This document shows, in pieces, positions 16,742-25,773 of a stretch of 36,023 bases of DNA (its first letter is position 1; every line of letters begins with the position of its first letter). Made by a program: the position numbers and the translations under genes. The DNA lies in contig UQVK01000029.1 in NCBI GenBank assembly GCA_900544445.1, positions 1-36,023 of the forward strand. The letters run 5' to 3'. Below the pieces are notes generated by a model that saw only the letters and a program-made list of their open reading frames with translations, was not told where the DNA came from and made no database searches. The DNA is from an uncultured Lachnospiraceae bacterium. GTDB taxonomy: Bacteria; Bacillota; Clostridia; Lachnospirales; Lachnospiraceae.

Positions 16742-17008
16742 TCAGCCTTCCACGATCAGGTACCTTCCGTCGCCCACTTCAAAGACCTCGTCGGCTTCCA
16801 GAAGTTCTTCCAGATCGGCGCCATCCATGTCGATTCCTTCTTCCTCAAAATACTCCTGTACCTCTTCGGCTGAATCGACCACAACTGCCATGCATTCTTC
16901 CAGGAAAGCCTCCGCCTCTTCCAGGCTGGAAGCGACATCCTCTTCAGGGAAAAGCCTTCCCTGATTTTTTAAAAAACAGTTCAAAACAGCGTCATCATAT
17001 CCCTGCAT
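16742..17008 (-). CDS. Small acidic protein of unknown function
   Basis: An 88-residue, strongly acidic protein (more than a quarter Asp/Glu) with no signal or membrane segment. It starts MQGYDDAVLNCFLKNQGRLF, has an acidic helical middle (SLEEAEAFLEECMAVVVDS, EEVQEYFEEEGID) and ends in a short beta-like GDGRYLIVEG. I believe similar short proteins occur in other Clostridia, but no function is known to me. AAGGAGG upstream fixes the start; a longer in-frame version is poorly supported. It has its own promoter and a strong terminator, so it can be expressed separately from the HAD genes upstream. Confidence 0.8.
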   Translation of the reverse strand: MQGYDDAVLNCFLKNQGRLFPEEDVASSLEEAEAFLEECMAVVVDSAEEVQEYFEEEGIDMDGADLEELLEADEVFEVGDGRYLIVEG

Positions 17009-17100
17009 CCTCTTCCCTCCTTTCCATCCTGTGTCCCTCTCTGCGTTCACAGCGTTTTGAGGCCGCCCGCACATTTTTGTGCAACAGCGCTTTCACAGTA

Positions 17101-17129
17101 AATATAACCTCCAACTCTCCATTATGCAA
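17101..17129 (-). promoter_or_regulatory. Sigma-A promoter of the small acidic protein gene
   Basis: On the minus strand TTGCAT, a 17-base spacer and TATATT lie about 95 bases before the start codon, in the 158-base gap after the Cof-type HAD gene. A short GCACA/TGTGC hairpin lies in the leader. Confidence 0.65.
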
Positions 17130-17166
17130 GCCCTTTCGCACTTTGTTCACAGATTGCCGGACTCCG

Positions 17167-17961
17167 TTACCGCATCCGCTCCCGAATGGCCTGCAAAACC
17201 CCCTTCCGTTCATAAGAAGGACAGGAAAAACGGGCGGCCTCCTTCACCTCCGGGCGCGCGTTTTCCACCGCATAGCTGTAATATGCCGCCTTCATCAGTC
17301 CGATGTCATTGGTATTGTCCCCGAATGCCATGGTTTCCTCCGGCAGGATCCCAAACCTGCTCTGAATCCAGGCAAGGCCGTTTCCCTTGTCCACGGACCG
17401 GTCCATGAAATCCACCCATTCCTCTCCGGCCACACAGACCTGGACCCGGTCCTTCCATGCCGGAATCAGTTCCCGCTCTCCAAGCTCCCGGATGCTTCCC
17501 TCATGATAGGCCGCAATCTTCAGAATCACGGCATCCTCCTTCAGCACATCCTCCACCTGCCGGTAGCTGTTATGATAGCCGTAGGTCATCAGGTCCAGGA
17601 ACTCCTGATTTTTTGATTCGATCAGGCTGCCCTGCGGGGTGGAAACCACAAAGTCGAAACCGGGGCCGAGGGCTCTCAGCTGTCCGACGATTTCCTGCGC
17701 GTATTCCCGCTTCATCGGAGTCACCGACAGATCCTTTCCCTGATAATGGATATGGGCGCCGTTCTCCACAATGTAGCAGATCTGATCCGCCACATCCCGG
17801 AACACGTTTTTCACGCTGGGAAGCTGCCTTCCGCTGGTTGCGCAGAACAGGACGCCCCGCGCGGCCAGGCTGCGGATTTCCTCCGCCATCTCCGGATACA
17901 GATCCGGCGTGGATTCCTCGATCAGCGTTCCGTCAATATCCGATGCGATCAGTTTTATCAT
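17167..17961 (-). CDS. HAD-superfamily phosphatase, Cof type
   Basis: A 264-residue Cof/IIB HAD hydrolase. Motif I is ASDIDGTLI near the N-terminus, motif II is CATSGRQ, the cap lies at about 85-185, the motif III Lys is in DKGNGLAW, and motif IV is FGDNTNDIGLM. It probably dephosphorylates a sugar phosphate or cofactor intermediate; the substrate is unknown. GAGGA lies about ten bases upstream of the ATG. It follows the phosphoglycolate-phosphatase-like gene by 59 bases on the same strand. It is a paralogue of the HAD gene at 8178-9038 in fold but not closely similar in sequence. Confidence 0.9.
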   Translation of the reverse strand: MIKLIASDIDGTLIEESTPDLYPEMAEEIRSLAARGVLFCATSGRQLPSVKNVFRDVADQICYIVENGAHIHYQGKDLSVTPMKREYAQEIVGQLRALGPGFDFVVSTPQGSLIESKNQEFLDLMTYGYHNSYRQVEDVLKEDAVILKIAAYHEGSIRELGERELIPAWKDRVQVCVAGEEWVDFMDRSVDKGNGLAWIQSRFGILPEETMAFGDNTNDIGLMKAAYYSYAVENARPEVKEAARFSCPSYERKGVLQAIRERMR

Positions 17962-18020
17962 AAACTCATGTCCTCTTTCTCTTTCCCTGTATTTTGGTTT
18001 CGCTTCCGCCGGACCTTCCT

Positions 18021-18674
18021 CTAAGCCAGATGGCTCAAAAGCTCCAACGGCTTTGAAATCACGGCGTCCGCACCGTTTTCCACAAGCTCCTCCCGGTCCC
18101 TGAAGCCCCAGAGCACGCCCACGGTGAAGATTCCCGCCGCCCTTCCGGTTTTCATGTCCACGCCGCTGTCCCCCACATAGAGAAAGTCTCCAGCGGGAAG
18201 GACGAAGGCTTCCATAATCCGGTAAACGCCGGCGGGATCCGGTTTCCTGGGAATATCCTCCCTCTGCCCCTGCACAAAATCAAAATATCCCTTCCCGAAC
18301 AGCGCTTCCACCACCCGAAGGCTGTCCCTATCGGGCTTGTTGGACAGCACGGCAATACGGACGCTTAAGCGCTTTAATTCCTCCAGCAGGGCGCAGATTC
18401 CCTCATAGGGCTTCACCTGATACATACAGTCCTTCGCAAAAATTTCCAGGTATGTCTCATAGACCTCATCAAAATGCTCCAGCCGCTCATCTCCCGCCGC
18501 CAGAAGCGCCCGCCGGATGAGCATGGCCGCTCCGTCCCCGACAAAATGCTTGTAGTCCTCCTCCCCAAAGGAGGGCAGACCAAACCGGGAAAGCGCCAGA
18601 TTGCCGCAGTAGGTAATGGAAGCAATGGTATCCGCCAGCGTTCCATCCAGATCAAATATCACCGCTTTTTTCAT
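18021..18674 (-). CDS. HAD hydrolase, phosphoglycolate phosphatase-like
   Basis: A 217-residue subfamily IA HAD phosphatase. Motif I is IFDLDGTLADT, the helical cap covers about 18-85, motif II is VLSNKPD, motif III is the Lys in RKPDPAGVY, and motif IV is YVGDSGVDMKT. It resembles Gph/PpaX-type enzymes that remove phosphate from 2-phosphoglycolate, pyrophosphate or a sugar phosphate, and sequence alone does not separate these. AAGGAG lies ten bases before the ATG; in-frame upstream codons run through a duplicated segment and are probably not translated. It sits between maf and the Cof-type HAD gene on the same strand. Confidence 0.88.
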   Translation of the reverse strand: MKKAVIFDLDGTLADTIASITYCGNLALSRFGLPSFGEEDYKHFVGDGAAMLIRRALLAAGDERLEHFDEVYETYLEIFAKDCMYQVKPYEGICALLEELKRLSVRIAVLSNKPDRDSLRVVEALFGKGYFDFVQGQREDIPRKPDPAGVYRIMEAFVLPAGDFLYVGDSGVDMKTGRAAGIFTVGVLWGFRDREELVENGADAVISKPLELLSHLA

Positions 18675-18693
18675 TTCATGGTGTCTCCTTCTT

Positions 18694-18743
18694 CCATGGG
18701 CATTTCGCTCCGAACTGACCATGGGCATTTCGCTCCGAACTGA
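18694..18743. repeat. Perfect tandem duplication of 25 bp
   Basis: Bases 18694-18718 and 18719-18743 are identical and adjacent; each copy begins CCATGGGCATTTCGCTCC and ends GAACTGA. The pair lies between the maf stop and the ribosome binding site of the HAD gene, so copy number changes spacing in the intergenic region without altering either protein. Confidence 0.95.
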
Positions 18744-18759
18744 ATCCGTTCCACAGTCC

Positions 18760-19341
18760 TCAGTCCAGAAGCCCTTCCAGCTTCATCTCCTGATAAAGGC
18801 GGCCAACGGGCAGGCCGACCACATTGTTATAATCTCCTTCGATCCTGCGGATAAATCTGGCGAACAGCCCCTGGATCCCGTAGGCTCCCGCCTTGTCCAT
18901 CGGCTCGCCGCTTTTCACGTATGCCTCGATCTCTTCGTCCGTCATGGGCCAGACGGACACATCGGTGCGCTCATGAAAGCTCATCTGCCGCAGGCTTTTT
19001 CCCTGATGCCAGATGAGGGTTACTCCCGTATAAACCTGATGGGTCTGTCCCTGAAGGGCCTTCAACATCAGGGCCGCTTCCTTTTCATCCCGGGGCTTTC
19101 CCAGTGGCTTTCCCCGGAAGAAAACCAGGGTGTCCGCCCCGATGACCACAGCGGTGCTCTCCGTTTTCTCCGCGATTTCCATCGCCTTATGAAAGGACAG
19201 CTCCTCCACCTGCTTCTGGGGCAGCCTCGCCTCGCATTTTTCTTCTCCGCAGGCGGCCTGCACCGTAAAGGGCAGGCCGATCTGAGTGAGCAGCTCCTTC
19301 CTTCTGGGAGATGCGCTCGCAAGTATAATCTGATGTTTCAT
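18760..19341 (-). CDS. maf: Maf-family nucleotide pyrophosphatase
   Basis: A 193-residue Maf/YceF-type enzyme that hydrolyses non-canonical or excess nucleoside triphosphates to monophosphates, a housecleaning role sometimes linked to septum control. Family motifs are present: ILASASPRRKELL at the start, the ADTLV segment with the catalytic Asp, LGKPRDEKEA, and DKAGAYGIQG near the C-terminus with GDYNNVVGLP. The length is normal. The Shine-Dalgarno is weak (GGAAGAAG), and the gene lies 23 bases after ppk, suggesting coupling to it. Confidence 0.95.
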   Translation of the reverse strand: MKHQIILASASPRRKELLTQIGLPFTVQAACGEEKCEARLPQKQVEELSFHKAMEIAEKTESTAVVIGADTLVFFRGKPLGKPRDEKEAALMLKALQGQTHQVYTGVTLIWHQGKSLRQMSFHERTDVSVWPMTDEEIEAYVKSGEPMDKAGAYGIQGLFARFIRRIEGDYNNVVGLPVGRLYQEMKLEGLLD

Positions 19342-19364
19342 ATGTTGTCTTGCTTCTTCCTTCG

Positions 19365-21524
19365 TTATGCTTCAAATCCTTCCACGTGTACCTCCGGGAT
19401 GAACACCCGGCTGTCCCTCACGTCGTCCTCTTCTTCCTTTGCGGCTTCTATGGCCTCCTGGCAGAACACCTCCTGGGCGGTGACGGCCTCCTTGCCTCTG
19501 CGGTCCACCTTCTCATAGCTTCCGTCAGGCAGCAGGATCTGGGCCTTCATGGTATCCGCAAGCTGCACATCGAGAATATGGATCAGCTTCTCCTTCAGCT
19601 TCGGATCCTCCACCGGGAACAGGATTTCCACGCGCCGCTCCAGATTTCTGGGCATCCAGTCCGCGCTGCCGCAGTAAACCTCGCTCTTTCCCGCGTTTTC
19701 AAAATAGAAGATACGGCTGTGCTCCAGGAAGGTTCCCACCAGGGAACGGACGGAAATGTTCTCGCTCACGCCCGGAATCCCCACCTTCAGGCAGCAGATT
19801 CCCCGCACGATCAGTTCAATCTTCACGCCCGCCGCGCTGGCCTCGTACAGTGCAGCGATCACATCCCTGTCGCACAGAGAATTCATTTTCGCCACGATTC
19901 TGCCTCTCTCTCCGGCTCTGGCATGTTCCGCCTCCCGGCCGATCAGGCGCAGGAACTTCTCCTTCAGCCACAGCGGCGCCAGAGACAGCTTATTCCAGGA
20001 AAGGGGCTCCGAATAACCGGAAAGCATGTTGAACACCGCCGTCGCGTCCTCGCCAATGGCTTCGGAACAGGTCATCATGCCGATGTCCGTATACTGCTTC
20101 GCCGTGGCGTCGTTATAGTTTCCGGTTCCCAGATGGACATAACGGCGGATGCCGTCCTCCTCCCGTCTCACCACCAGAGTGATCTTGCTGTGGGTCTTCA
20201 AGCCCACCAGACCGTAAATGACATGGCAGCCGGCCTTTTCCAGCTTTTTCGCCCAGACGATGTTATTCTCCTCATCGAAACGGGCCTTCAGCTCCACCAG
20301 CACGGAAACCTGCTTGCCGTTCTCTGCGGCCTGTGCCAGCGCGGCGATGATCGGCGAATTGCCGCTGACCCGGTACAGAGTCTGCTTGATGGCCAGCACA
20401 TCCGGATCCTTCGCCGCCTCTCTCACGAACCGGATCACCGGCTCAAAGGACTGGTAGGGATGATGCAGCAGAATGTCTCCCTTCTTAATCTGGTCAAAAA
20501 CGGAGCCTTCTCCCATGAACTCCGGCACGGGCTGGGGTTCGTATTTTAAAGCCTTTAAATGTTCAAAGCCGGACAGGCCGTACATCTTCATCAGGAAGGT
20601 GAGATCCAGCGGGCCGTCGATCCGGTAGATATCATCTTCCTCAATGGAAAGCTCCTTTTTGATGATGGAAAGGAGTTTTTTGTCAATGCCCGCTTCCACC
20701 TCCAGACGGATGGCCTGGCCCCACTGCCTCTTTTTCAGCTGCTTTTCAATTTCCTTCAGCAGATCCTCCGCTTCATCCTCGTCGATGGTCAGATCGGCGT
20801 TTCTCATGATCCGGAAGGGATGGGAGCAGAGCACGTCATAGTTTAAAAACAGTCTGGAGATGTTTCGTTCGATGATTTCCTCCAGCAGGATCACCGCCCG
20901 GTTTCCGTCCTCCCCCGCAGGGATCTCCACGATTCTGGCAAGCACGCTCGGCACCTGGACCGTGGCGAATTCCGGCTCTTTTTTCTCTCCCCTTCTGGAA
21001 AGCAGGGAGCCGATGTTTAAGGATTTGTTGCGGATCAAAGGGAAGGGTCTGGAAGAATCCACCGCCATGGGAGTGAGCACCGGATAGACATTTTCCTCAA
21101 AATAATCATCCACATAGGCGGCCTGTTCGTCATTTAAGTCCTCATGCCGCTCCACCACCGTCAGGCCGTTCGCTTTCAGAAGCGGAAGGAGGGAACGGTT
21201 ATAGGTGGAATACTGCTGGGCGACCAGCTCATGGGCCGCCACCGTGATCTGAGAAAGCTGCTCGGAGGCAGTCAGTCCCGCGATGTCCTTCTTCGTATAT
21301 TTCGCGTTCACCATATCCTTTAAGGACGCGACCCGCACCATGAAAAATTCATCCAGATTGGAAGCGGTGATGCTTAAGAATTTCAGGCGCTCGAACAGCG
21401 GGATCTGTTTGTCCCTGGCCTCTGACAGCACTCTTTTGTCAAACAAAAGCCAGCTCAGCTCCCTGTTGGTATAAAGCGAAGGATCCTGAAAACCATTTTC
21501 CTCAATATTTTTCTTCTCAGCCAT
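19365..21524 (-). CDS. ppk1: Polyphosphate kinase 1
   Basis: A 719-residue PPK1, which reversibly polymerises the ATP gamma-phosphate into polyphosphate. The N domain starts with YTNRELSWLLFDKRVL and contains TASNLDEFFMVR; the head domain follows. The C-terminal phospholipase-D-like domains contain LKTHSKITLV, where His445 matches the autophosphorylated His of the family. HLGTGNYN and CGSADWMPRNLERRVE follow it. An earlier in-frame Met is possible, but the ATG at 21524 has GGAG at good spacing. The C-terminus has about 40 extra charged residues. It lies 55 bases after ppx, so synthesis and breakdown enzymes are made together. Confidence 0.96.
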   Translation of the reverse strand: MAEKKNIEENGFQDPSLYTNRELSWLLFDKRVLSEARDKQIPLFERLKFLSITASNLDEFFMVRVASLKDMVNAKYTKKDIAGLTASEQLSQITVAAHELVAQQYSTYNRSLLPLLKANGLTVVERHEDLNDEQAAYVDDYFEENVYPVLTPMAVDSSRPFPLIRNKSLNIGSLLSRRGEKKEPEFATVQVPSVLARIVEIPAGEDGNRAVILLEEIIERNISRLFLNYDVLCSHPFRIMRNADLTIDEDEAEDLLKEIEKQLKKRQWGQAIRLEVEAGIDKKLLSIIKKELSIEEDDIYRIDGPLDLTFLMKMYGLSGFEHLKALKYEPQPVPEFMGEGSVFDQIKKGDILLHHPYQSFEPVIRFVREAAKDPDVLAIKQTLYRVSGNSPIIAALAQAAENGKQVSVLVELKARFDEENNIVWAKKLEKAGCHVIYGLVGLKTHSKITLVVRREEDGIRRYVHLGTGNYNDATAKQYTDIGMMTCSEAIGEDATAVFNMLSGYSEPLSWNKLSLAPLWLKEKFLRLIGREAEHARAGERGRIVAKMNSLCDRDVIAALYEASAAGVKIELIVRGICCLKVGIPGVSENISVRSLVGTFLEHSRIFYFENAGKSEVYCGSADWMPRNLERRVEILFPVEDPKLKEKLIHILDVQLADTMKAQILLPDGSYEKVDRRGKEAVTAQEVFCQEAIEAAKEEEDDVRDSRVFIPEVHVEGFEA

Positions 21525-21579
21525 TTTCTTCTCCATTCCTGGGGCCGCGCGTTCCGGCGTTCCCCACGCTTTTTGCGCT

Positions 21580-23130
21580 TTAAATGAACTTTTTCTGCTT
21601 GATGACGGGACGGACGCTGAACACCTCTTCAAAGAAGGCAGCCTTTGCGGCAAACAGCCCCTTTTCCAGCGTGATATCCTCTGTCGTATTCACCGTGATG
21701 ACCAGCTGATTATCCTTCAGCGTGGTCTTGAAATCCTTGAATTTCTGTTTGTGGCTGCGATCCAGCCCGTTCGCCACCCGGAGAATCGCCGTCAGCTTGG
21801 CGATGGTCAGATAGGCCGAGCTGTCCATGCCCGTGGGCGCGTCATGCCATTCATAGTAGGCGAAGGGCTGATGATTGTAACGGACCACGTTTGCGACGAT
21901 TTCCCGCTCCCTGTGGGAAAGCCCGATGATCTCCGTCGCCATGACGATCTGGTAGGAGCATTCGCCCAGGTTCACCATGCTGATATATTTTCCGCAGTCG
22001 TGCAGGAGGGCGGCGATGCGCAGAAGCAGCCGCTCCCGTTTTCCCAGACCGTGAAGCCTCTTACAGCTGTCAAAAATCGTCACGCAGATATGCTCCAGCG
22101 TCTCGCCCCGGCGTTTGCTCCCCAGGAACCGTTTGCTGATATTTCTGGCGCAGGCCACGATGTCCTGTTCAAAATCATGCTTCGGCACGAGGATTTTATT
22201 TTTCTCCGCATACTCGTAAGCGATTCCGTCGCAGAGCGTCACGCCGGGCGCCCAGATCAGCTTTGCATCCATCAGCTTTACCACCCGGCGGATCAGGGTG
22301 GCGGAGATGCCGATCAGCCGAAGGCTCTCCTCCGACACATCAAAATGGGCGGCCGCTTCCTCTTTGGAGTGGGTGCGCAGATATTCCATAAACCGTCCAT
22401 AGCCCTCGCTGTCCACATAGCCGGAGCGCTGCGAGCCGGCGATCCTTTTCTGCAGCAGCATGGAGACATAATCGTCCACCACGATGATGTTCTCCACATT
22501 CCGGTCCTTCAGATACATTCTCTTAAATACGGAAAGCTGGCTGTCGATCATCTCCTCCAGCAGGCCCTCATGTTTGGACGGCTTCACGTTCAGCTTATCG
22601 AGAAGCTCCTGAAGGCGCAGCACCCCGATGCGCAGGTTCTGGGTGGCCACCAGCGTATCCTTGTCGAAGAGGGAAAGCTGGATGCTTCCTCCGCCGATAT
22701 CCAGAATGGCCGTCCCCTTCTCGATGATCTTCCCGAAGTCCGCACTCTTTAACGCGATGGATTTATAATCCAGGAAACGCTGCTCCGAATTGGAAAGCAC
22801 ACCGATTGAAATTCCGGTCCGCTGCCGGATCTGATCCAGGATGATCGCCGTGTTATCCGTCTCCCGGATGGCGCTGGTGCCGTAGGCCTTATAACCTTCC
22901 ACCCGGTAGGTCTTCATGATATCCGCGAATTCCCGCAGGATGCTGCAGAGTTCATCCACCTTCTCATAGCTGATCTTCCCGGCCGCGAAGGTATCGTTTC
23001 CCAGATCGATCCGATGCCGGATGTGGTCGATCTCCTTCATTCCCGTTTTGGGAGAAAATTCAAAAATTTTCATGGCGAGCTCGTAGGAGCCCACGTCTAT
23101 CGCTGCAAAGGTTTTCAATTTACACTCCAT
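21580..23130 (-). CDS. ppx: Exopolyphosphatase / pppGpp phosphatase (Ppx/GppA) with HD domain
   Basis: A 516-residue Ppx/GppA enzyme. The actin-like ATPase fold has the first phosphate loop FAAIDVGSYELA at the N-terminus and the second loop ILDIGGGSIQLSLF at about residue 145, with TSAIRETDN between them. The C-terminal part (about 320-480) is an HD-type domain with ALLHDCGKYIS and RYNHQPF. Family members release phosphate from polyphosphate ends, and some also convert pppGpp to ppGpp. The ATG at 23130 lacks a clear Shine-Dalgarno. A TTG four codons later is preceded by GGAG at ideal spacing and may be the true start. Its neighbours ppk1 downstream and the DUF815 ATPase upstream form a polyphosphate block. 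Confidence 0.93.
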   Translation of the reverse strand: MECKLKTFAAIDVGSYELAMKIFEFSPKTGMKEIDHIRHRIDLGNDTFAAGKISYEKVDELCSILREFADIMKTYRVEGYKAYGTSAIRETDNTAIILDQIRQRTGISIGVLSNSEQRFLDYKSIALKSADFGKIIEKGTAILDIGGGSIQLSLFDKDTLVATQNLRIGVLRLQELLDKLNVKPSKHEGLLEEMIDSQLSVFKRMYLKDRNVENIIVVDDYVSMLLQKRIAGSQRSGYVDSEGYGRFMEYLRTHSKEEAAAHFDVSEESLRLIGISATLIRRVVKLMDAKLIWAPGVTLCDGIAYEYAEKNKILVPKHDFEQDIVACARNISKRFLGSKRRGETLEHICVTIFDSCKRLHGLGKRERLLLRIAALLHDCGKYISMVNLGECSYQIVMATEIIGLSHREREIVANVVRYNHQPFAYYEWHDAPTGMDSSAYLTIAKLTAILRVANGLDRSHKQKFKDFKTTLKDNQLVITVNTTEDITLEKGLFAAKAAFFEEVFSVRPVIKQKKFI

Positions 23131-23203
23131 TCTGAGGTTTTCCGTGCATCCGCTGACGCACCTCCCTCTTTCCTTCCGTATTTTTCTCCCGGCTCAGATC
23201 GGC

Positions 23204-24502
23204 TCACAGGGTTCCGGACAGATAATCGATGAACTGCTGGGCTGTCCTTCCGGAAAGTCCGCCGTGGAACAGTTCCCACTTGTTCGCCTCCGCAAGAAGC
23301 TCCTCCTCCGGGAGCGAAATGTTCGCCCTCTGAGCCAGCGCCTTCACGATCTGCTGAAACTGCGCCTTGTCCGGCGCGCCGAAATAAATGGTCACGCCGA
23401 AGCGATATACCAGGGACAGCTTTTCCTGAACGGTATCGTTTGTGTGCAGATCCTCGTCCCGCTCTCTTTTGTCGCTGAACTTCTCACGGATCAGGTGTCT
23501 CCGGTTGGAGGTGGCATAGATCAGCACGTTATCCGGTTTCTTTTCCAGGCCGCCTTCGATGACCGCCTTCAGATACTTATATTCGGTCTCAAAATCCTCG
23601 AAGCTCAGATCGTCCATGTAGATGATGAATTTATAATTGCGGTTCTTGATCTGGGCGATCACGTCATTCAGATCCCGAAACTGATGCCGGTATACCTCAA
23701 TGATACGCAGGCCCCTGTCGTAGTATTCGTTGGCGATTGCCTTGATACTGGAGGATTTCCCGGTTCCCGCATCTCCGTAGAGCAGACAGTTGTTCGCCTT
23801 TCTGCCGGAGACAAAGGCTTCCGTATTTTCCACCAGCTTCTTCTTCGCCGTCTCATAACCCACCAGATCGGAAAGCTTCACATGCGCGATGTTCAGAATC
23901 GGCTCGATCACCACCGCTTCCGCTCCGTCCTCCGTCCTTCTGTGCCCGATGCGGAATGCCTTATGAAGCCCGAACTTACCCACGCCGTACTCCCGGTAAA
24001 ATTCCGTCAGCCGTTCCTTCATCTCCTCCGCCGAAGAAGCGGCTGCGAGCCGCACCGCCAGCGTGCAGATCCGGTCCCGGATGCGGGTATTGTATACCCG
24101 GCTTTCCTGTTCGTTTCCCTCATAGGAGAGCACCTGATCGAATTCGGGAACCTGAAGCGCGCGGGAAACCGCCGCAAAATCAAAGGTGAACAGTTCCCGG
24201 AAAATGGCGATATCGTGAAGCACGGCCGCGTTGACCGTTCCCTCCACCGCCCCGCGGATCTCACAGGCGCGGCTGTAGCTGTTTTCATGATTCACCAGAA
24301 GATTGCTCAGATAGCAGTGCCACAGATTGCCGTAGAAGCCATGGCTCCCGCCGAGCTCCAGAAGGCCGCCCATGCAGGCGTACAGCTTCGTGCGCGCCTT
24401 CCTGCTTTTCTCCTGAAAATGGCGGGAAATCCAGGCCATCTCCGAAAGGAGCTTCCCGTCCTGTCCGAAATCTCTGTATACCATCAGTTCTTTTTCTCTC
24501 AT
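23204..24502 (-). CDS. DUF815-family AAA+ ATPase
   Basis: A 432-residue protein with an N-terminal helical region of about 200 residues and a C-terminal AAA+ ATPase. Walker A is GDAGTGKSS (from residue 243), Walker B is FIIYMDDLSF, sensor 1 is LIYATSNRRHLI, and an arginine-rich stretch (FSDKRERDE) follows. It fits DUF815, a conserved ATPase of unknown function in which DDLSFE is characteristic. Spacing to ppx is 73 bases and to pheA 53 bases, all on one strand. AAGGA lies nine bases before the ATG. A role with the polyphosphate enzymes is suggested only by position. Confidence 0.9.
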   Translation of the reverse strand: MREKELMVYRDFGQDGKLLSEMAWISRHFQEKSRKARTKLYACMGGLLELGGSHGFYGNLWHCYLSNLLVNHENSYSRACEIRGAVEGTVNAAVLHDIAIFRELFTFDFAAVSRALQVPEFDQVLSYEGNEQESRVYNTRIRDRICTLAVRLAAASSAEEMKERLTEFYREYGVGKFGLHKAFRIGHRRTEDGAEAVVIEPILNIAHVKLSDLVGYETAKKKLVENTEAFVSGRKANNCLLYGDAGTGKSSSIKAIANEYYDRGLRIIEVYRHQFRDLNDVIAQIKNRNYKFIIYMDDLSFEDFETEYKYLKAVIEGGLEKKPDNVLIYATSNRRHLIREKFSDKRERDEDLHTNDTVQEKLSLVYRFGVTIYFGAPDKAQFQQIVKALAQRANISLPEEELLAEANKWELFHGGLSGRTAQQFIDYLSGTL

Positions 24503-24555
24503 CCCGCTTCATCCTTTCCCTGTGTCTGATCAGCGTTTTCACATGTTCCCACGCA

Positions 24556-25680
24556 TCAATAATTTCCAAGAATCCGCATATTCCTCGCTTCATCCCGCAG
24601 GCCGCGCAGGGCATTCTTCACCGCGCTGTCCTCCAGATTTCCGTCGAAATCGATGAAAAACCGGTATTCCCAGTTTCTTCCCTCGATGGGACGGCTCTCG
24701 ATCTTGGTCATGTTCAGGTTGTTGTAGATGAAATGAGAGAGCATGTGATACAGCGATCCGCTTTCGTTGGGAACCTCGAAACAGATGCTGATCTTCTTCG
24801 CCTCTTTTAAGAAAATCTTCTGGTTGGTGATGATGATGAACCGGGTGGAATTGGTGGCGGACTGATTCACCGGCTTCTGCAGCACCTCGAGCCCATAAAC
24901 CTTTCCTGCATACTCTCCCGCGATGGCGGCCTGGCTCCGGTCGCCGTCATCGGCCACCTTTCTGGCGGCAAAGGCGTTGTTGGGAAGGCTGATCTGCCTC
25001 CACTCATGCGCAGAAAGGAAGCGGGCAGACTGCATCAGAGACTGCGGGTGGGAATAAACGGTTCTGATCTCCTCCATCTTCGTTCCGGGAAGGCCCAGCA
25101 GGCAGTGCTCGATTTTGATGATCTGCTCGCCCACGATGTAGTTTTCAAATTCCACCAGAAGATCATAGATTTCGTTCACGATCCCCGCCGTGGAATTCTC
25201 AATGGGAAGCACCGCAAAATCCGCGCTGCCCTCCTCAATGGCGCAGAACGCATCCCGGAAAGAGTCCACATGAAAGCTGTTGATGCCTTCTCCGAAATAC
25301 TGGATCATCGCCGCCTGGGAAAAGGCGCCCTCCGCCCCCTGGAACACCACGCGGGTCCGGTCCATTTCCAGAGAGTCCACCGGGATGAAGGGAAGGCGTC
25401 CGAGACTTCCCTTTTCCGTCAGGATCTGATACTGCAGCTTTCTGCTCATGGACATGATCTGCTCAAACAGTTCGCCCACTCCCGTCCGGTTAAAATCGGT
25501 GTGGGTCATGGCCTGCACCGACGCGATCTTTTCCTTCTCCCGCGTCGGGTCAAACACCTTCCTGCCCGTTTCGATCTTATACCTTGCCACCTGCCCGGAA
25601 ATCTCCATCCGCTTCTCAAACAGATCCACAATCTGTTCGTCCACCGCGTCGATCTGCGCTCTCAGTTCCTGTAAGTCCAT
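24556..25680 (-). CDS. pheA: Bifunctional chorismate mutase / prephenate dehydratase
   Basis: A 374-residue P-protein for phenylalanine synthesis: chorismate to prephenate to phenylpyruvate. The N-terminal AroQ-type mutase (1-90) begins DLQELRAQIDAVDEQIVDLF, with the Arg and Lys residues of the active site (RYKIETGRKVF). The dehydratase domain (about 110-290) has FQGAEGAFSQAA, LPIENSTAGIV and the catalytic TRF motif (NSTRFIII). An ACT regulatory domain (about 295-370) includes GSLYHMLSHF and the ESRPI phenylalanine-binding motif, so feedback inhibition is expected. GGAGGAG just before the ATG fixes the start. It follows the folK region by 93 bases, a mixed pathway neighbourhood. Confidence 0.96.
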   Translation of the reverse strand: MDLQELRAQIDAVDEQIVDLFEKRMEISGQVARYKIETGRKVFDPTREKEKIASVQAMTHTDFNRTGVGELFEQIMSMSRKLQYQILTEKGSLGRLPFIPVDSLEMDRTRVVFQGAEGAFSQAAMIQYFGEGINSFHVDSFRDAFCAIEEGSADFAVLPIENSTAGIVNEIYDLLVEFENYIVGEQIIKIEHCLLGLPGTKMEEIRTVYSHPQSLMQSARFLSAHEWRQISLPNNAFAARKVADDGDRSQAAIAGEYAGKVYGLEVLQKPVNQSATNSTRFIIITNQKIFLKEAKKISICFEVPNESGSLYHMLSHFIYNNLNMTKIESRPIEGRNWEYRFFIDFDGNLEDSAVKNALRGLRDEARNMRILGNY

Positions 25681-25773
25681 AGCTCCTCCGTTCCGGCGGG
25701 GACGGCCCCGGCCGCACCCTGCCAATTATCGTATCTCTTTTTTCGTCATCCCGCAACGAATCGGGACAGGATT

